DNA from: JAXHMM01 sp964528445
Lineage (GTDB): Bacteria > Bacteroidota > Rhodothermia > Balneolales > Balneolaceae
Assembly (NCBI GenBank): GCA_964528445.1
Contig: CAZGSL010000011.1
Coordinates: 1 to 58,347, forward strand
DNA: 58,347 nt
Direction: 5' to 3'
In this document: positions 33,734 through 43,350 of the stretch, one piece after another
How the letters are laid out: every line of letters starts with the position of its first letter
Numbering within the stretch: the stretch's first letter is position 1
Translations under genes and position numbers: made by a program
The notes under the pieces: model-generated
What the model was told of the DNA's origin: nothing
Database searches by the model: none
What the model saw: the letters and a program-made list of their open reading frames with translations, nothing else

Positions 33734-35335
33734 ATGACCACAGCGAAAAAGACCGTATTGCTGCTGCTGACCCTTGTCCTGGCCGCCTGCGAGCAACCTG
33801 ATCCGCCCCAACTCGTACCCGAAGCCAGTGATTTCACCGAGACCTCACGGTACAGCGATGTGATGGAAGTGGTGAACTACGCCCGCGAACATGCCGACAA
33901 CATGCACTATGAAGTATTCGGCCAATCGGAGCAGGGAAAGGACCTGCCGCTTCTGGTCTTTTCCGACCGCGAGGTGACGACGCCGCGGCAGGCCCAAGAC
34001 CTGAGCCGTCCCGTAGTCTTTATCGTTGCCAACATTCACTCCGGCGAGGTGGAGGGCAAGGAGGCCCTTCTGCGGCTTATACTGGAACTGACCCGGGGAG
34101 ATCATCGCGAATGGCTGGGCAATGTCACCCTGCTGCTGGCCCCGATCTTCAATGCCGACGGGAACGACATGATCGAACGCGCCCACCGCACCAACCAGTG
34201 GGGCCCCTCCGGCGGCGTCGGCACGCGGGCTAATGCGGAGGGACTCAACCTGAATCGCGATTTCACGAAGCTGGATACCAGCGAAGGGCAGGGCCTGGTT
34301 GAGAACGTGCTGGCAAAATGGGATCCCATGCTCTTTATGGACCTTCACACCACCAACGGGTCCAGGCACGGCTATCATCTGACCTACTCCGAGCCGCTCA
34401 ATCCCAATACCGATTCGCTGATCCGGGCGTTCCAGCGGGAACAGATGCTTCCCGCCATCAGGAACAATATGAAAGAGAGGGGCTGGGAAGTTTTCTACTA
34501 CGGCAATTTCTACGGGGGCGGGCCCGGCGAGGGCTGGTATACCTACAGCCATCAGCCCCGCTACTCCTCCAACTATCACGGGCTGCGCAACCGGATGGCC
34601 CTGCTGAGCGAGACCTACGCCTACGTGGAGTATGAGAAGCGGATTGACGTGGTGGAGGATTTCGTCAAAGAGACCATCGGGTTCGCCTCAGATAACGCAG
34701 TGGAGATCGAGGCGATGAAAACGGTGCTGGACGCCAACTATACCCAGCATTCCGATACCCTGCGTTCGGGTATCGATTTCGAATACACCGACGACCCTGA
34801 CGAGTTTCAGGTGCTTACCGCCGATCTCGACACGATGAGCCACGACGACCTGGAGCGGGACACCTACATGCGGATGGGCGTGGAGGACACCGTTCCCTCT
34901 CTCCTCTACAACGAGTTCCGGGTGACCGAATCGAGGTCCCTTCCCTTTGCCTACGCGCTGGACAATCGGTCGGGGAACTACGACCATGTCCTTGAAACTC
35001 TTCGCATGCATGGCATAGATACCGACACCGTTTCCCTGGAAAATCCGGTTGAGGTGGAGCGTTTCCGGGTGGAGGAGTTCAGCCGCCGGGAGGAACCCTA
35101 CGAGGGGCACCGCCTGGTCAGCGTGGAGGGCGGCTTCATGGAAGAGGAAGTGGTTCTGGACGACTGGATCGTGGTGCCAACCAACAACTCCAACAGGGAG
35201 TTGATTTTCTACCTGCTCGAACCCGAATCGGACGACGGACTGGTTACCTGGGGCTTTTTCAACGAAGCCCTGGAGTCGGCCGATTCTTTTCCCGTGGTGA
35301 AAATTCCCTCGATGGGCGCACTGAATCTGGATTAG
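33734..35335 (+). CDS. M14-family zinc carboxypeptidase lipoprotein
   Basis: This 533-aa exported peptidase has a lipoprotein signal (LTLVLAAC, lipidated Cys about 19). Zinc ligands are His102 and Glu105 (NIHSGEVEGKE) and His205 (MDLHTTNG), with a candidate catalytic Glu293 in LLSETYAY. The NADGNDM and LNRDF segments are typical of M14 enzymes. A C-terminal region of about 200 residues after the catalytic domain is of unknown role. It would trim peptides at the cell surface or periplasm. Confidence 0.88.
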   Translation: MTTAKKTVLLLLTLVLAACEQPDPPQLVPEASDFTETSRYSDVMEVVNYAREHADNMHYEVFGQSEQGKDLPLLVFSDREVTTPRQAQDLSRPVVFIVANIHSGEVEGKEALLRLILELTRGDHREWLGNVTLLLAPIFNADGNDMIERAHRTNQWGPSGGVGTRANAEGLNLNRDFTKLDTSEGQGLVENVLAKWDPMLFMDLHTTNGSRHGYHLTYSEPLNPNTDSLIRAFQREQMLPAIRNNMKERGWEVFYYGNFYGGGPGEGWYTYSHQPRYSSNYHGLRNRMALLSETYAYVEYEKRIDVVEDFVKETIGFASDNAVEIEAMKTVLDANYTQHSDTLRSGIDFEYTDDPDEFQVLTADLDTMSHDDLERDTYMRMGVEDTVPSLLYNEFRVTESRSLPFAYALDNRSGNYDHVLETLRMHGIDTDTVSLENPVEVERFRVEEFSRREEPYEGHRLVSVEGGFMEEEVVLDDWIVVPTNNSNRELIFYLLEPESDDGLVTWGFFNEALESADSFPVVKIPSMGALNLD

Positions 35336-35382
35336 CCGGGCGTATCCCCGCCGCATGGACAGGGAGACCCCGGGTCCGGTTT

Positions 35383-35413
35383 TTTATATCAGAATAAAAA
35401 TTCGGTATATTAG
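35383..35413 (+). promoter_or_regulatory. Candidate promoter of the DUF4168 gene
   Basis: TTTA (35383-35386), 19 bp, and TATATTAG (35406-35413) resemble the lineage promoter with one mismatch per box. The 5' UTR would be about 40 bases. Confidence 0.4.
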
Positions 35414-35460
35414 TTAGACTTACACAAAGATAGCATTTTAACCCAAGAACGAATTTTTCT

Positions 35461-35997
35461 ATGACTTTTTTCAAGAAGCAACTAACCCTCGTTATCGGCC
35501 TGTTCCTGGTGGCGGGATCGGTCTTCGCCCAGGGTCAGCAGCAGATGATGCAGCAACAGCAGATTCAGCCGTTGCCGGCGGACAGCGTGACCGATGAGGA
35601 TCTGGAAACGGTGGTCTCTGTAAACCAGGACCTTCGTCCGTTTATCATTAAGACCCAGAAGAAGATGCAGCAAATGATACAGGAGAACGAAAATATCACG
35701 CTGCAGCGTTTTCAGGCCATCATGCAGGCGAGAAGCCAGGGTCAGGAAGGGCAGGTGGATGCCACCGAGGCTGAAAACGAAGCCATTCAGAGTCTGCAGC
35801 CTAAACTGGTTGAGCTGAACAAGCAAATTGCCAGCGAGGAGCAGTCCCTGGTAGAGGACTCGCCGCTTGAGTTTGAACGGTATCAGCGTGTCACCGCCAC
35901 GATCCGAAGCAACCAGCAGGTGATGCAGCGTTTTCAGTCCATTGCGACGGACACCACCGGCAATCAGGGCGGACAAGGTAACGGAGGGAACCGGTAA
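35461..35997 (+). CDS. Exported DUF4168 domain protein
   Basis: The 178-aa protein has a signal peptide (about 1-22, ending SVFA-Q). Two related helical halves, each with a segment like LRPFIIKTQKKMQQMIQ or FERYQRVTATIRSNQQVMQR, are typical of DUF4168. The sequence is rich in Gln and Met. The role is unknown; family members are periplasmic or outer-membrane associated. It is transcribed alone, with its own promoter and strong terminator. Confidence 0.85.
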   Translation: MTFFKKQLTLVIGLFLVAGSVFAQGQQQMMQQQQIQPLPADSVTDEDLETVVSVNQDLRPFIIKTQKKMQQMIQENENITLQRFQAIMQARSQGQEGQVDATEAENEAIQSLQPKLVELNKQIASEEQSLVEDSPLEFERYQRVTATIRSNQQVMQRFQSIATDTTGNQGGQGNGGNR

Positions 35998-36030
35998 CAC
36001 TTTCCCGTTGCCATAAAAACCTTTTGTATG

Positions 36031-36066
36031 GGGACTTCCCGGCACCTGGCGGGAAGTCCCTTTTTT
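36031..36066 (+). terminator. Strong terminator after the DUF4168 gene
   Basis: An 11-bp perfect stem, GGGACTTCCCG (36031-36041) with CGGGAAGTCCC (36050-36060), is followed by six T. Confidence 0.92.
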
Positions 36067-36084
36067 AATGTCCCCTTTCTGTCT

Positions 36085-36681
36085 TTACCTGCGGCTTACC
36101 CACCGGCTCTTTTCCGGGTAGAAACGCCAGGGGCGCCGGGCGTGCTTGCCCGCATAATCCACACCTACCCGGGCATCGGAAGCGATTTTGATTTTGCCGG
36201 ACCTCAGATCCCGGTCCTCTATCCAGATGGTTTCCCCCAGCAGGTCGGCCCCGTAATATTCCGTAGTGATTCCCAGGGCCTGCGTCAGTCGTCCGGGTCC
36301 GGCGGTAAGGTCCGGGTCCGCCGACTCCCGGCCGCGGCGCTCCAGCATGGCCGCGGTTCCCTCCAGCGGTTTTACGGCGCGAACCAGCACGGCGTCGGCC
36401 GTCCCCTCCCTGTTGGTGACTACGTTAAACAGGTGGTGGATGCCGTAGCAGAGATAGACGTAGGCGGTTCCTCCCCGGTGGTACATCACCTCGGTGCGAT
36501 CGGTGCGCTTTCCCTCGTTCGCGTGGCAGGCCCGGTCGTTGCGTCCCCTGTAGGCCTCGGTCTCGGTAATCATGCCTGCCGTGAAGGCATCCCCGATGCG
36601 GGTGCAGAGCACTTTGCCGATAAGATCCCTGCTGATCTCCACCACGTCGTCTCGAAGGTAAAAATCCCGGTCGAGTTTCAT
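36085..36681 (-). CDS. mpg: DNA-3-methyladenine glycosylase (AAG/MPG family)
   Basis: The 198-aa enzyme excises alkylated purines and hypoxanthine from DNA. The family motif ETEAYRG contains the catalytic Glu, and RGGTAYVYLCYGIHHLFNV and GPGRLTQALGI form the binding pocket. Length and motifs match bacterial AAG proteins. It lies downstream of the BrkB gene with 5 bp between, so the two are probably co-transcribed. Confidence 0.95.
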   Translation of the reverse strand: MKLDRDFYLRDDVVEISRDLIGKVLCTRIGDAFTAGMITETEAYRGRNDRACHANEGKRTDRTEVMYHRGGTAYVYLCYGIHHLFNVVTNREGTADAVLVRAVKPLEGTAAMLERRGRESADPDLTAGPGRLTQALGITTEYYGADLLGETIWIEDRDLRSGKIKIASDARVGVDYAGKHARRPWRFYPEKSRWVSRR

Positions 36682-36686
36682 GGCCG

Positions 36687-37613
36687 TCAGGATATCGCCG
36701 TGTAGGGATTTTCACGCACGCCCTTCTTCACGTACACCTCCTGGTAGGCGCGGGCGACGATGACGGAGAATATCAGCAGGACCGCCGAGTAGAAGGCCCA
36801 GATAGCGATGATGACCGGAATAGTGTATCCCTGATAGTAGTAACGGTAGGCGCCGAAAGCGTAATCCAGGTAGAGCCCCACACCGTACTTGGCGATTTCG
36901 AAGAGGGTCGTGTAGACCACGGCCCCCACCAGCGCGACCCTCCGCTGCATCCGCTTCTCGCTGATGTAGCGGAAAAGGATGTAGAAGAGAAAGAGAGTGA
37001 ACAGGAGGGGTATAAGCACATTCAGCAGATTGTAGACCCAGTTCAGTTCAATAACCAGGTCGGTCAGGGGCAGGGCGATCTCGTCGAACGAGAAGAGGGA
37101 GAGCAGGGATATGGCGGCACTGAAAAACAGGAACACCCCCCCGATCAGCCCGAAGGTGAAGAAATTATAGACCATCTCCATGAGCGGATGGCGCCGGTCC
37201 CCTATGTCGAATATGTCAAAGACCACGTGCTTGATGGTGTGGAAAAGTCCCTGGGAGAAGACCACGAGAATGATCGCGCCGGTAATTCCGAAAATACGGC
37301 GGGCGCCGACGAGGGGATTGAGCAGGTTTTCGAGGGTGACCGCCCCCTGGACCACATCTTCGCTCTGGGTCTCGTACCTGAAGCTGGGAAAGAGCTCCCG
37401 GCCGTACCGCAGGATCTCGTTGAAGGCGTCCTCAAATGAGAGGGCGTAACCGATGAGTGAGATCAGCAGCAGGATGAAGGGGATAGCACAGATAAAGAGG
37501 TTGAAGGTGATGGCGGACGCGTTGAAAAACACGTCCTTTTTCTTTATCAAATGTACGATGCGCGCCCAGAAATCCTTATACTTCTGCACTGTATGTTGAG
37601 GTAATTTGAGCAA
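36687..37613 (-). CDS. YihY/virulence factor BrkB family membrane protein
   Basis: This 308-aa protein has about six membrane helices and the BrkB pattern: a basic N terminus leading into DVFFNASAITFNLFICAIPF and a late IIAIWAFYSAVLLIFSVIVA. The family is a poorly defined set of inner-membrane proteins, often called ribonuclease BN by error. There is no ATG near the domain start; TTG at 37613 or GTG at 37589 are the best starts. Reading further upstream in this frame gives a very long shadow across mutS. Confidence 0.82.
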   Translation of the reverse strand: MLKLPQHTVQKYKDFWARIVHLIKKKDVFFNASAITFNLFICAIPFILLLISLIGYALSFEDAFNEILRYGRELFPSFRYETQSEDVVQGAVTLENLLNPLVGARRIFGITGAIILVVFSQGLFHTIKHVVFDIFDIGDRRHPLMEMVYNFFTFGLIGGVFLFFSAAISLLSLFSFDEIALPLTDLVIELNWVYNLLNVLIPLLFTLFLFYILFRYISEKRMQRRVALVGAVVYTTLFEIAKYGVGLYLDYAFGAYRYYYQGYTIPVIIAIWAFYSAVLLIFSVIVARAYQEVYVKKGVRENPYTAIS

Positions 37614-37745
37614 GGAACTTAAATTAATTCCTGTTACCTTGTAATGCCAATAGTTTCTGCAAAATAGCCGCTCAACCTCCCAGGACGCGGTTGCGATACC
37701 CGAAAGCGCCGGAGCATCAATCAAAAAACCATCCGGATTGATCCC

Positions 37746-40439
37746 ATGAGCCCAAAAACGAAAGCGAAAACCCCCCTCATGCAACAGTACCATGCCATCA
37801 AGGATGAGTACGAGGGGACCATCCTGCTGTTTCGGGTGGGGGACTTCTACGAGACGTTCGCCGACGATGCCGAGACGGTCAGCCGGGAGCTGGGCATTAC
37901 CCTGACCAAACGCAACAACGGAAGCGACCAGACGCTTCTTGCGGGATTTCCCTATCACGCGCTCGACACCTACCTGCCCAAGCTGGTCAAGCGGGGCCAC
38001 CGGGTGGCGATCTGCGAACAGGTGGAGGATCCCTCCGAGGCCAAAAGCGCCGGGCGCAAAGTGGTACAGCGCGAGGTAACCGAGATTACCACGCCCGGCG
38101 TGACCATGTCGGAGAAACTCCTGGAACACAAGCGCAACAACTACGCCGCCGCCGTTTATCGTTCGGGCGACAGGGCGGGCGTGGCGTTCACCGACGTCTC
38201 TACGGGAGAATTCGCCCTGAGCGAAGTGGCGGAGGAGAAACTGGGCGACCTGCTGCAGTCCGTTACCCCCTCCGAGGTGCTGCTGCCCCGGAAACTGAAA
38301 AACAAGGTGCCGGAAGAGCTGGAGGATTACAACATCACCTTTATCGAAGACTGGGTATACGAGGGTGATTACGGCTACGAGCTGCTGACCGAACATTTTG
38401 AGACCCACTCGCTGAAGGGCTTCGGGGTGGAGGAGCTGGAGACGGCCCAGGTGGCCGCGGGTGCGCTTATGCATTACGTACAGGAGACCCAGAAGGCTTC
38501 GCTGGGTCATATACGGCGCCTCCATGCTTACGAAGACGACGAATACATGTCCCTCGACGGTTCGACCAAACGCAACCTGGAGCTGGTCACCAGCATCCAG
38601 GAGGGCGGCAGCGAAGGGACCCTGATCTCCATACTGGACCGCACCTGCACCGCCATGGGCGGGCGGATGCTCCGAAAATGGATCATGCGTCCCCTGAAGC
38701 GGCTTACTCCCATCGTTGAGCGGCTTAACGCGGTGGAATCCCTCTCTGTCAACCACGAGGTGAGGGAGAATCTCCGCGAGGAACTGGACCAGGTAGGGGA
38801 CCTGGAACGGCTGATCTCCCGCATCTGCGTGGGACGGAGCAACGCCCGGGACCTGGTGCAGCTTCAGCGATCGCTGGCAATGGTGCCGTTTATAAAGAAG
38901 CGTTTTAACCACCTGGAGGAGCCGCTGCTGGAGGATATTCGGGAGCGGATGAAACTGCTGATCGACCTGCAGGATCTTATCGAGGAGGCGGTGCAGGAAG
39001 ATCCGCCGGCAAGCGTGCGCGACGGGGACATCTTTCGTGACGGTTACAACGAGGAGCTGGACGAACTTCGGGACATCGCCCGCAACGGCAAGCAGTACAT
39101 CGCCAAAATAAAGGAGGAGCTGACCGAGGAGACGGGCATCGGCTCGCTGAAGATCGGCTACAACAAGGTGTTCGGCTACTATATCGAGGTGACCAACACC
39201 CATAAGGAGAAGGTGCCTGACCACTTCACGCGCAAGCAGACCCTGGTCAACTCCGAACGGTACATCACCGATGAGCTGAAGGAGGTGGAGGAGAAGATCC
39301 TCTCGTCCGAAGAGCGAAGCAAGACGCTGGAGTACGAACTGTTCGAGGAACTCCGCGAAGAGGTGGCCGAATACGCCGAGGAGGTGCAGCAGGTGGCACG
39401 GGCCCTGGCGGAACTGGACTGCCTGCAGAGTTTTGCGGAGGTGGCCTTCCGGAACAATTACTGCAAGCCGGAGATGGCGGACGACCAGGTGATCGACATT
39501 ACAAAGGGGCGCCATCCGGTGGTGGAGAAGACCCTGCCGCCGGGAGAGCCGTTCATCCCCAACGACATCCGGCTGGAAAACGAAAACGAGCAGATCCTGA
39601 TCATTACCGGCCCGAATATGGCCGGGAAGAGCATCATCCTGCGCCAGACCGGCCTGATCGTGCTCCTGGCCCAGATCGGCTGTTTCGTGCCGGCCGAGGA
39701 GGCGCATATCGGGCTGGTGGACAAAATATTTACCCGGGTGGGCGCGTCGGACAACCCCGCGGCCGGGGAGAGCACCTTCCTGGTGGAGATGAACGAAGCG
39801 GCCAACATCCTGAACAACGCCACCCGCAATTCGCTCATCCTGCTGGACGAGGTGGGGAGGGGCACCAGCACCTTCGACGGACTGAGTATCGCTTGGGCAC
39901 TGGCCGAGTACCTGCACAATCAGCCCTCGGTGGCCGCCAAGACCCTATTCGCCACCCACTATCACGAGCTCAACGAGCTCGAAACCATGTACGAACACAT
40001 CAAGAACTACAACGTGCAGGTCAAGGAGCACGACGGGAAAGTGATCTTCCTGCGCAAGCTGGTCCCCGGCGGCACCGACCACAGCTACGGTATCCAGGTG
40101 GCCGACATGGCCGGACTTCCCTCCATCGTGATCGAGCGGGCCCGGGAAATCCTGGAGAACCTGGAGAGCCACAGCCTGGACCTGACCGACAGCAACGGCA
40201 CCCTGAAAGAGGGGGCGAAAGGCGAAGCCGCCGCGAAAAAGGCGGCCGCGAAGCAGGCGGCGCAGGAGATGGACAAGCAGGATCAGATCGAACAGATGTC
40301 GCTTTTCCAGGCGCAGCTCGATCCCAACATCGAACAGGTGATGGACAGGCTGGAGGCGTGCGACCCCAATCGCATGACGCCCATCGAATCCCTCATGCTG
40401 CTCACCGAGCTGAAGAAGCTGGTGGATCAGAACCAGTGA
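37746..40439 (+). CDS. mutS: DNA mismatch repair protein MutS
   Basis: MutS recognises mismatches and small loops and starts repair with MutL. The 897-aa protein has the mismatch-reading motif GDFYETF (Phe-x-Glu) near residue 35, connector and lever domains, Walker A GPNMAGKS (622-629), Walker B LILLDEVGRGTSTFDG and the switch ATHYHEL. A lysine- and alanine-rich linker precedes the C-terminal tetramerisation region. Its stop overlaps the start of a GntR gene (GTGA). Confidence 0.98.
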   Translation: MSPKTKAKTPLMQQYHAIKDEYEGTILLFRVGDFYETFADDAETVSRELGITLTKRNNGSDQTLLAGFPYHALDTYLPKLVKRGHRVAICEQVEDPSEAKSAGRKVVQREVTEITTPGVTMSEKLLEHKRNNYAAAVYRSGDRAGVAFTDVSTGEFALSEVAEEKLGDLLQSVTPSEVLLPRKLKNKVPEELEDYNITFIEDWVYEGDYGYELLTEHFETHSLKGFGVEELETAQVAAGALMHYVQETQKASLGHIRRLHAYEDDEYMSLDGSTKRNLELVTSIQEGGSEGTLISILDRTCTAMGGRMLRKWIMRPLKRLTPIVERLNAVESLSVNHEVRENLREELDQVGDLERLISRICVGRSNARDLVQLQRSLAMVPFIKKRFNHLEEPLLEDIRERMKLLIDLQDLIEEAVQEDPPASVRDGDIFRDGYNEELDELRDIARNGKQYIAKIKEELTEETGIGSLKIGYNKVFGYYIEVTNTHKEKVPDHFTRKQTLVNSERYITDELKEVEEKILSSEERSKTLEYELFEELREEVAEYAEEVQQVARALAELDCLQSFAEVAFRNNYCKPEMADDQVIDITKGRHPVVEKTLPPGEPFIPNDIRLENENEQILIITGPNMAGKSIILRQTGLIVLLAQIGCFVPAEEAHIGLVDKIFTRVGASDNPAAGESTFLVEMNEAANILNNATRNSLILLDEVGRGTSTFDGLSIAWALAEYLHNQPSVAAKTLFATHYHELNELETMYEHIKNYNVQVKEHDGKVIFLRKLVPGGTDHSYGIQVADMAGLPSIVIERAREILENLESHSLDLTDSNGTLKEGAKGEAAAKKAAAKQAAQEMDKQDQIEQMSLFQAQLDPNIEQVMDRLEACDPNRMTPIESLMLLTELKKLVDQNQ

Positions 40440-41329
40440 AGACCTCCGCCAAATATATTGCCGACCGGATCCGCCTGATGATTGCCACGAAGCAGTTCCA
40501 GGTGGGCGAGACCCTGCCCTCGACCCGGCAGCTGGGACAGCAGCTCGAGGCCAGTTTTCACACCGTCCGCAAAGCCTACCACATGCTGGCCGACGAGGGG
40601 CTGGTCAGGGGGGAGCGTGGCAGCGGGTTCGTCGTGGAGCGGCAGACCACCACGCTGGACAAGGCCGACCGGCTGGAAGTGGGATCGGAGAAGATGCGCA
40701 AGCTGCTGGAGGAGCTGATTGGCTACGGGCTGGATGAGACGGAGATCGACGAGCTCTTTCAGGAACAGCTCAGTTTTATGGAGTGGCCCGACCGCATTGA
40801 AACCTGCGCGGCGGTGGGCGACACCGGGGAGCTGGGACAGATGCTGGCCGACGCTATCCAAAAGGAGGTGGGAATCCGAAGCCAGGTGCTGACCACCCAA
40901 CAGTACCACGAGACCGTCAAATACGACGCGCTCTTCGTGCCGATCCAGCATGTGAACACCTTTCGGGGGTTCGCGGAAACCGGACGGTTGCTGCCCGTAG
41001 TCCGCACCATTAACGCCGATACGCTGCTGTCGATCGTGGACCGGGCCGCGCTCGATACCATCGGGCTGGTTACCGCCGAGGAGGAGAGCATTCCAAAGAT
41101 TATCAACGAACTGAAGATGAGCATACGGTTTGAAGGCTCGTTTGTAGCGGGGGCCACCTACGGGAAATCCCTGCCGCTATTTGTGCGAAATGCCGATCTG
41201 ATCCTCTATACCTCCCAGAGTGCCGGCAGGGTGGAAGAGAAGATTCCGGAACGGCGCAGGCTCAGGGTGGATTACCAGATCGACTCCCGCAGCGCCGACA
41301 CCATCCGCGCGGAACTCTGGGACCGGTAG
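40436..41329 (+). CDS. GntR-family transcriptional regulator
   Basis: A 297-aa regulator. Residues 1-75 are a GntR winged helix, with the pattern GETLPSTRQLGQQLEASFHT for the recognition region. The C-terminal 220 residues do not match the FadR, UTRA or MocR effector domains that I know and may be a ligand-binding domain of another type. The start is GTG at 40436, overlapping the mutS stop by 4 bp, so it is translated together with mutS. Its targets are unknown. Confidence 0.83.
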   Translation: MKTSAKYIADRIRLMIATKQFQVGETLPSTRQLGQQLEASFHTVRKAYHMLADEGLVRGERGSGFVVERQTTTLDKADRLEVGSEKMRKLLEELIGYGLDETEIDELFQEQLSFMEWPDRIETCAAVGDTGELGQMLADAIQKEVGIRSQVLTTQQYHETVKYDALFVPIQHVNTFRGFAETGRLLPVVRTINADTLLSIVDRAALDTIGLVTAEEESIPKIINELKMSIRFEGSFVAGATYGKSLPLFVRNADLILYTSQSAGRVEEKIPERRRLRVDYQIDSRSADTIRAELWDR

Positions 41330-41385
41330 ATGGAATCCCCCCGGCAGGCATTGTAAGTATTTCAAAACGGACCGTTCTTACTATT

Positions 41386-43350
41386 ATGTCGAAACGGATC
41401 AACAAATTGCTGAGTCGGTCTACCGAGGCGGTAGAGTCCGAGATCGAGGCGGTGCGGGAGAAACCCTCCCGGGAGGTGCTCTTCGAAGGGAGCCGGCGGG
41501 AGCACCATCCTCCCGGGGTTTTCTACTACGCTTTCAAAACGCGAAATACCTCCCTGCGGTTTGCCGAGGTGATACGCGGGGAGATGGAGGGGTACGATAA
41601 AGAGATGGAGCTCTACCCGGTTGAGTTCGGAGACGGCGAGGTGGTTCTCCAGTTTCCCCACAATTTCGGAGAGACCGTAGATAAGGTGAGCCTGGAGTGG
41701 GAAAACGACTTCGTCCTCAGGCGCCTGCTCGGGGAGCTGGAGAAGCTGTCGGACGACGGGACCGGACGGGAGCGAATCGATCGCCTTTTCCATCCCGACC
41801 CGGAGAGCGAATTCTCCGGGCGGGAAGTTCGGATACTGGATGACAGCCGGCGGAACGACGCGCAGTCCGAAGCGCTGCGCAAAGCGCTCAGAAACCGGTC
41901 ACTCTTTGTCTGGGGACCGCCGGGTACGGGGAAGACCTCCACGCTGGGATTCATCATTGCCAACTACCTGGTGAAAGGGCGCAAGGTTCTGTTCGCCTCC
42001 AATACCAACCGGGCGGTGGATGTGGGACTTCTGAGCGCGCTGGACGCGCTGGAGGAGGTGGAACGTGATCATCTGAAGCAGGAAGTCTGCCGGTTCGGGG
42101 AGGTGGCGCTGGAGGATCCCCGGCTGGAGGAGGCCTACTTCGGCCGGCAGCTCGAGCGCGAAAAGCAGCGACGCGAGAAAGAGGCGGCGGAGCTGGGGTC
42201 GGTATTGGACCGCTACGTGAAATTGCAGGAGGAGGCGGACAGCCTGGCCGGCCGCGGCGAACCGGTGCCGGGAGAACTAAGAGCTCAGCTGGACAGGCTG
42301 GAGGAGAAGGTGGCGGAGCATGGGGGAGAGGAGGCGCTGGAGGAAAAAATCGAGAAGCGGGCGCGCGTCAGCGAGCGGGGGGAACTGGAGAAGCGCGAGC
42401 TGGTCGCTACGACCCTCGCGAAGGTCTGTACCTCAGATCTGTTTAACGGGCTTTCGTTTGACGCCGTGGTGGTCGACGAGGCCTCCATGGCCAATCTCCC
42501 CTACCTGATGGTACTGGCATCGAAGGCCGTGCGCCACATGGTCGTGGTGGGAGATCCCATGCAGCTGCCTCCCATCGCCCTGACGGAAGACTCCGCGTCA
42601 CGTTCCTTCCTGGAGGAGGATATTTTCACCTACGTGTCAGGCGCCGGTCGTGCTGAGGAACTCTTCGGATGGCACGACCGAAACCGCGAGATCACCTCCT
42701 TTTTTGATACGCAGTACCGGCTGAACAGGGATCTTGCGGAGGTACTCAGTAATGTTTTCTACCAGGGCCGTCTCAATACGGTGGAGACGGACGAAGCGCC
42801 AGAGGACGGCAGTGTCCCGACGGTAAATGTGGTGGACAGCCAAAGGTACGGTCCGGTACTTACTCAGAAAGACGAAGGAAAAGGCTTCAGTCCGGTGAAC
42901 GAAGTGCACCAGGCGCTCATCCGGAAGATGCTCCGCCGCCTGGTCGTGAAGCACGGCATGCCGGCCGGGGAGATCGGTGTGATCGTGCCCTTTCGCAACA
43001 CGGTGTACGACATCCGCCGGGAGCTGTTCGCGAATGGGCTGGAGAGCGTGGAGGTAGGGACCATTCACACGTTCCAGGGAAGGGAGAAGCGGGTGATCCT
43101 GTTCGACACGGTCATGAGCGGAGAGAAGCAGCACGGACGCCGCCGCCACTACTCGGTGCGTCCCTTCGATGAGGAGAAGAACGGACTGGCCGTCCCCCGG
43201 CTTCTGAACGTCGCTTTCTCCCGTAGCAAAGAGCGCCTTGTAATTATCGCTGATATGGACCACATTTATAAGAAATACCACGACAAGTACCTGGGACAGC
43301 TTCTCTCGCGGTTCCTGGAACTCGAACACAATCAAAACGAGTCCTCATGA
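41386..43350 (+). CDS. UPF1/IGHMBP2-like superfamily 1 helicase
   Basis: This 654-aa protein has a P-loop GPPGTGKT at residues 177-184, Walker B VVDEASMANL, motif III VVVGDPMQLPPI, and later motifs IGVIVPFRN, TFQGREKRVILF and LNVAFSRSKERLVII. This is the AAA_11/AAA_12 helicase layout of the DNA2/UPF1 group. A charged coiled coil near 255-345 corresponds to the stalk. It probably unwinds DNA or RNA 5' to 3'. The stop overlaps the next gene (ATGA). Confidence 0.88.
   Translation: MSKRINKLLSRSTEAVESEIEAVREKPSREVLFEGSRREHHPPGVFYYAFKTRNTSLRFAEVIRGEMEGYDKEMELYPVEFGDGEVVLQFPHNFGETVDKVSLEWENDFVLRRLLGELEKLSDDGTGRERIDRLFHPDPESEFSGREVRILDDSRRNDAQSEALRKALRNRSLFVWGPPGTGKTSTLGFIIANYLVKGRKVLFASNTNRAVDVGLLSALDALEEVERDHLKQEVCRFGEVALEDPRLEEAYFGRQLEREKQRREKEAAELGSVLDRYVKLQEEADSLAGRGEPVPGELRAQLDRLEEKVAEHGGEEALEEKIEKRARVSERGELEKRELVATTLAKVCTSDLFNGLSFDAVVVDEASMANLPYLMVLASKAVRHMVVVGDPMQLPPIALTEDSASRSFLEEDIFTYVSGAGRAEELFGWHDRNREITSFFDTQYRLNRDLAEVLSNVFYQGRLNTVETDEAPEDGSVPTVNVVDSQRYGPVLTQKDEGKGFSPVNEVHQALIRKMLRRLVVKHGMPAGEIGVIVPFRNTVYDIRRELFANGLESVEVGTIHTFQGREKRVILFDTVMSGEKQHGRRRHYSVRPFDEEKNGLAVPRLLNVAFSRSKERLVIIADMDHIYKKYHDKYLGQLLSRFLELEHNQNESS

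Noticed and set aside
35341..35382. Terminator after the M14 peptidase gene
   Set aside because: Only a 4-bp GGAC/GTCC pairing precedes the T run, too weak to call, and the T run is better explained as part of the next promoter.
37614..39917. Upstream part of a 1076-codon minus-strand frame continuous with BrkB
   Set aside because: Only the last 308 codons encode a recognisable protein. The rest is antisense to mutS.
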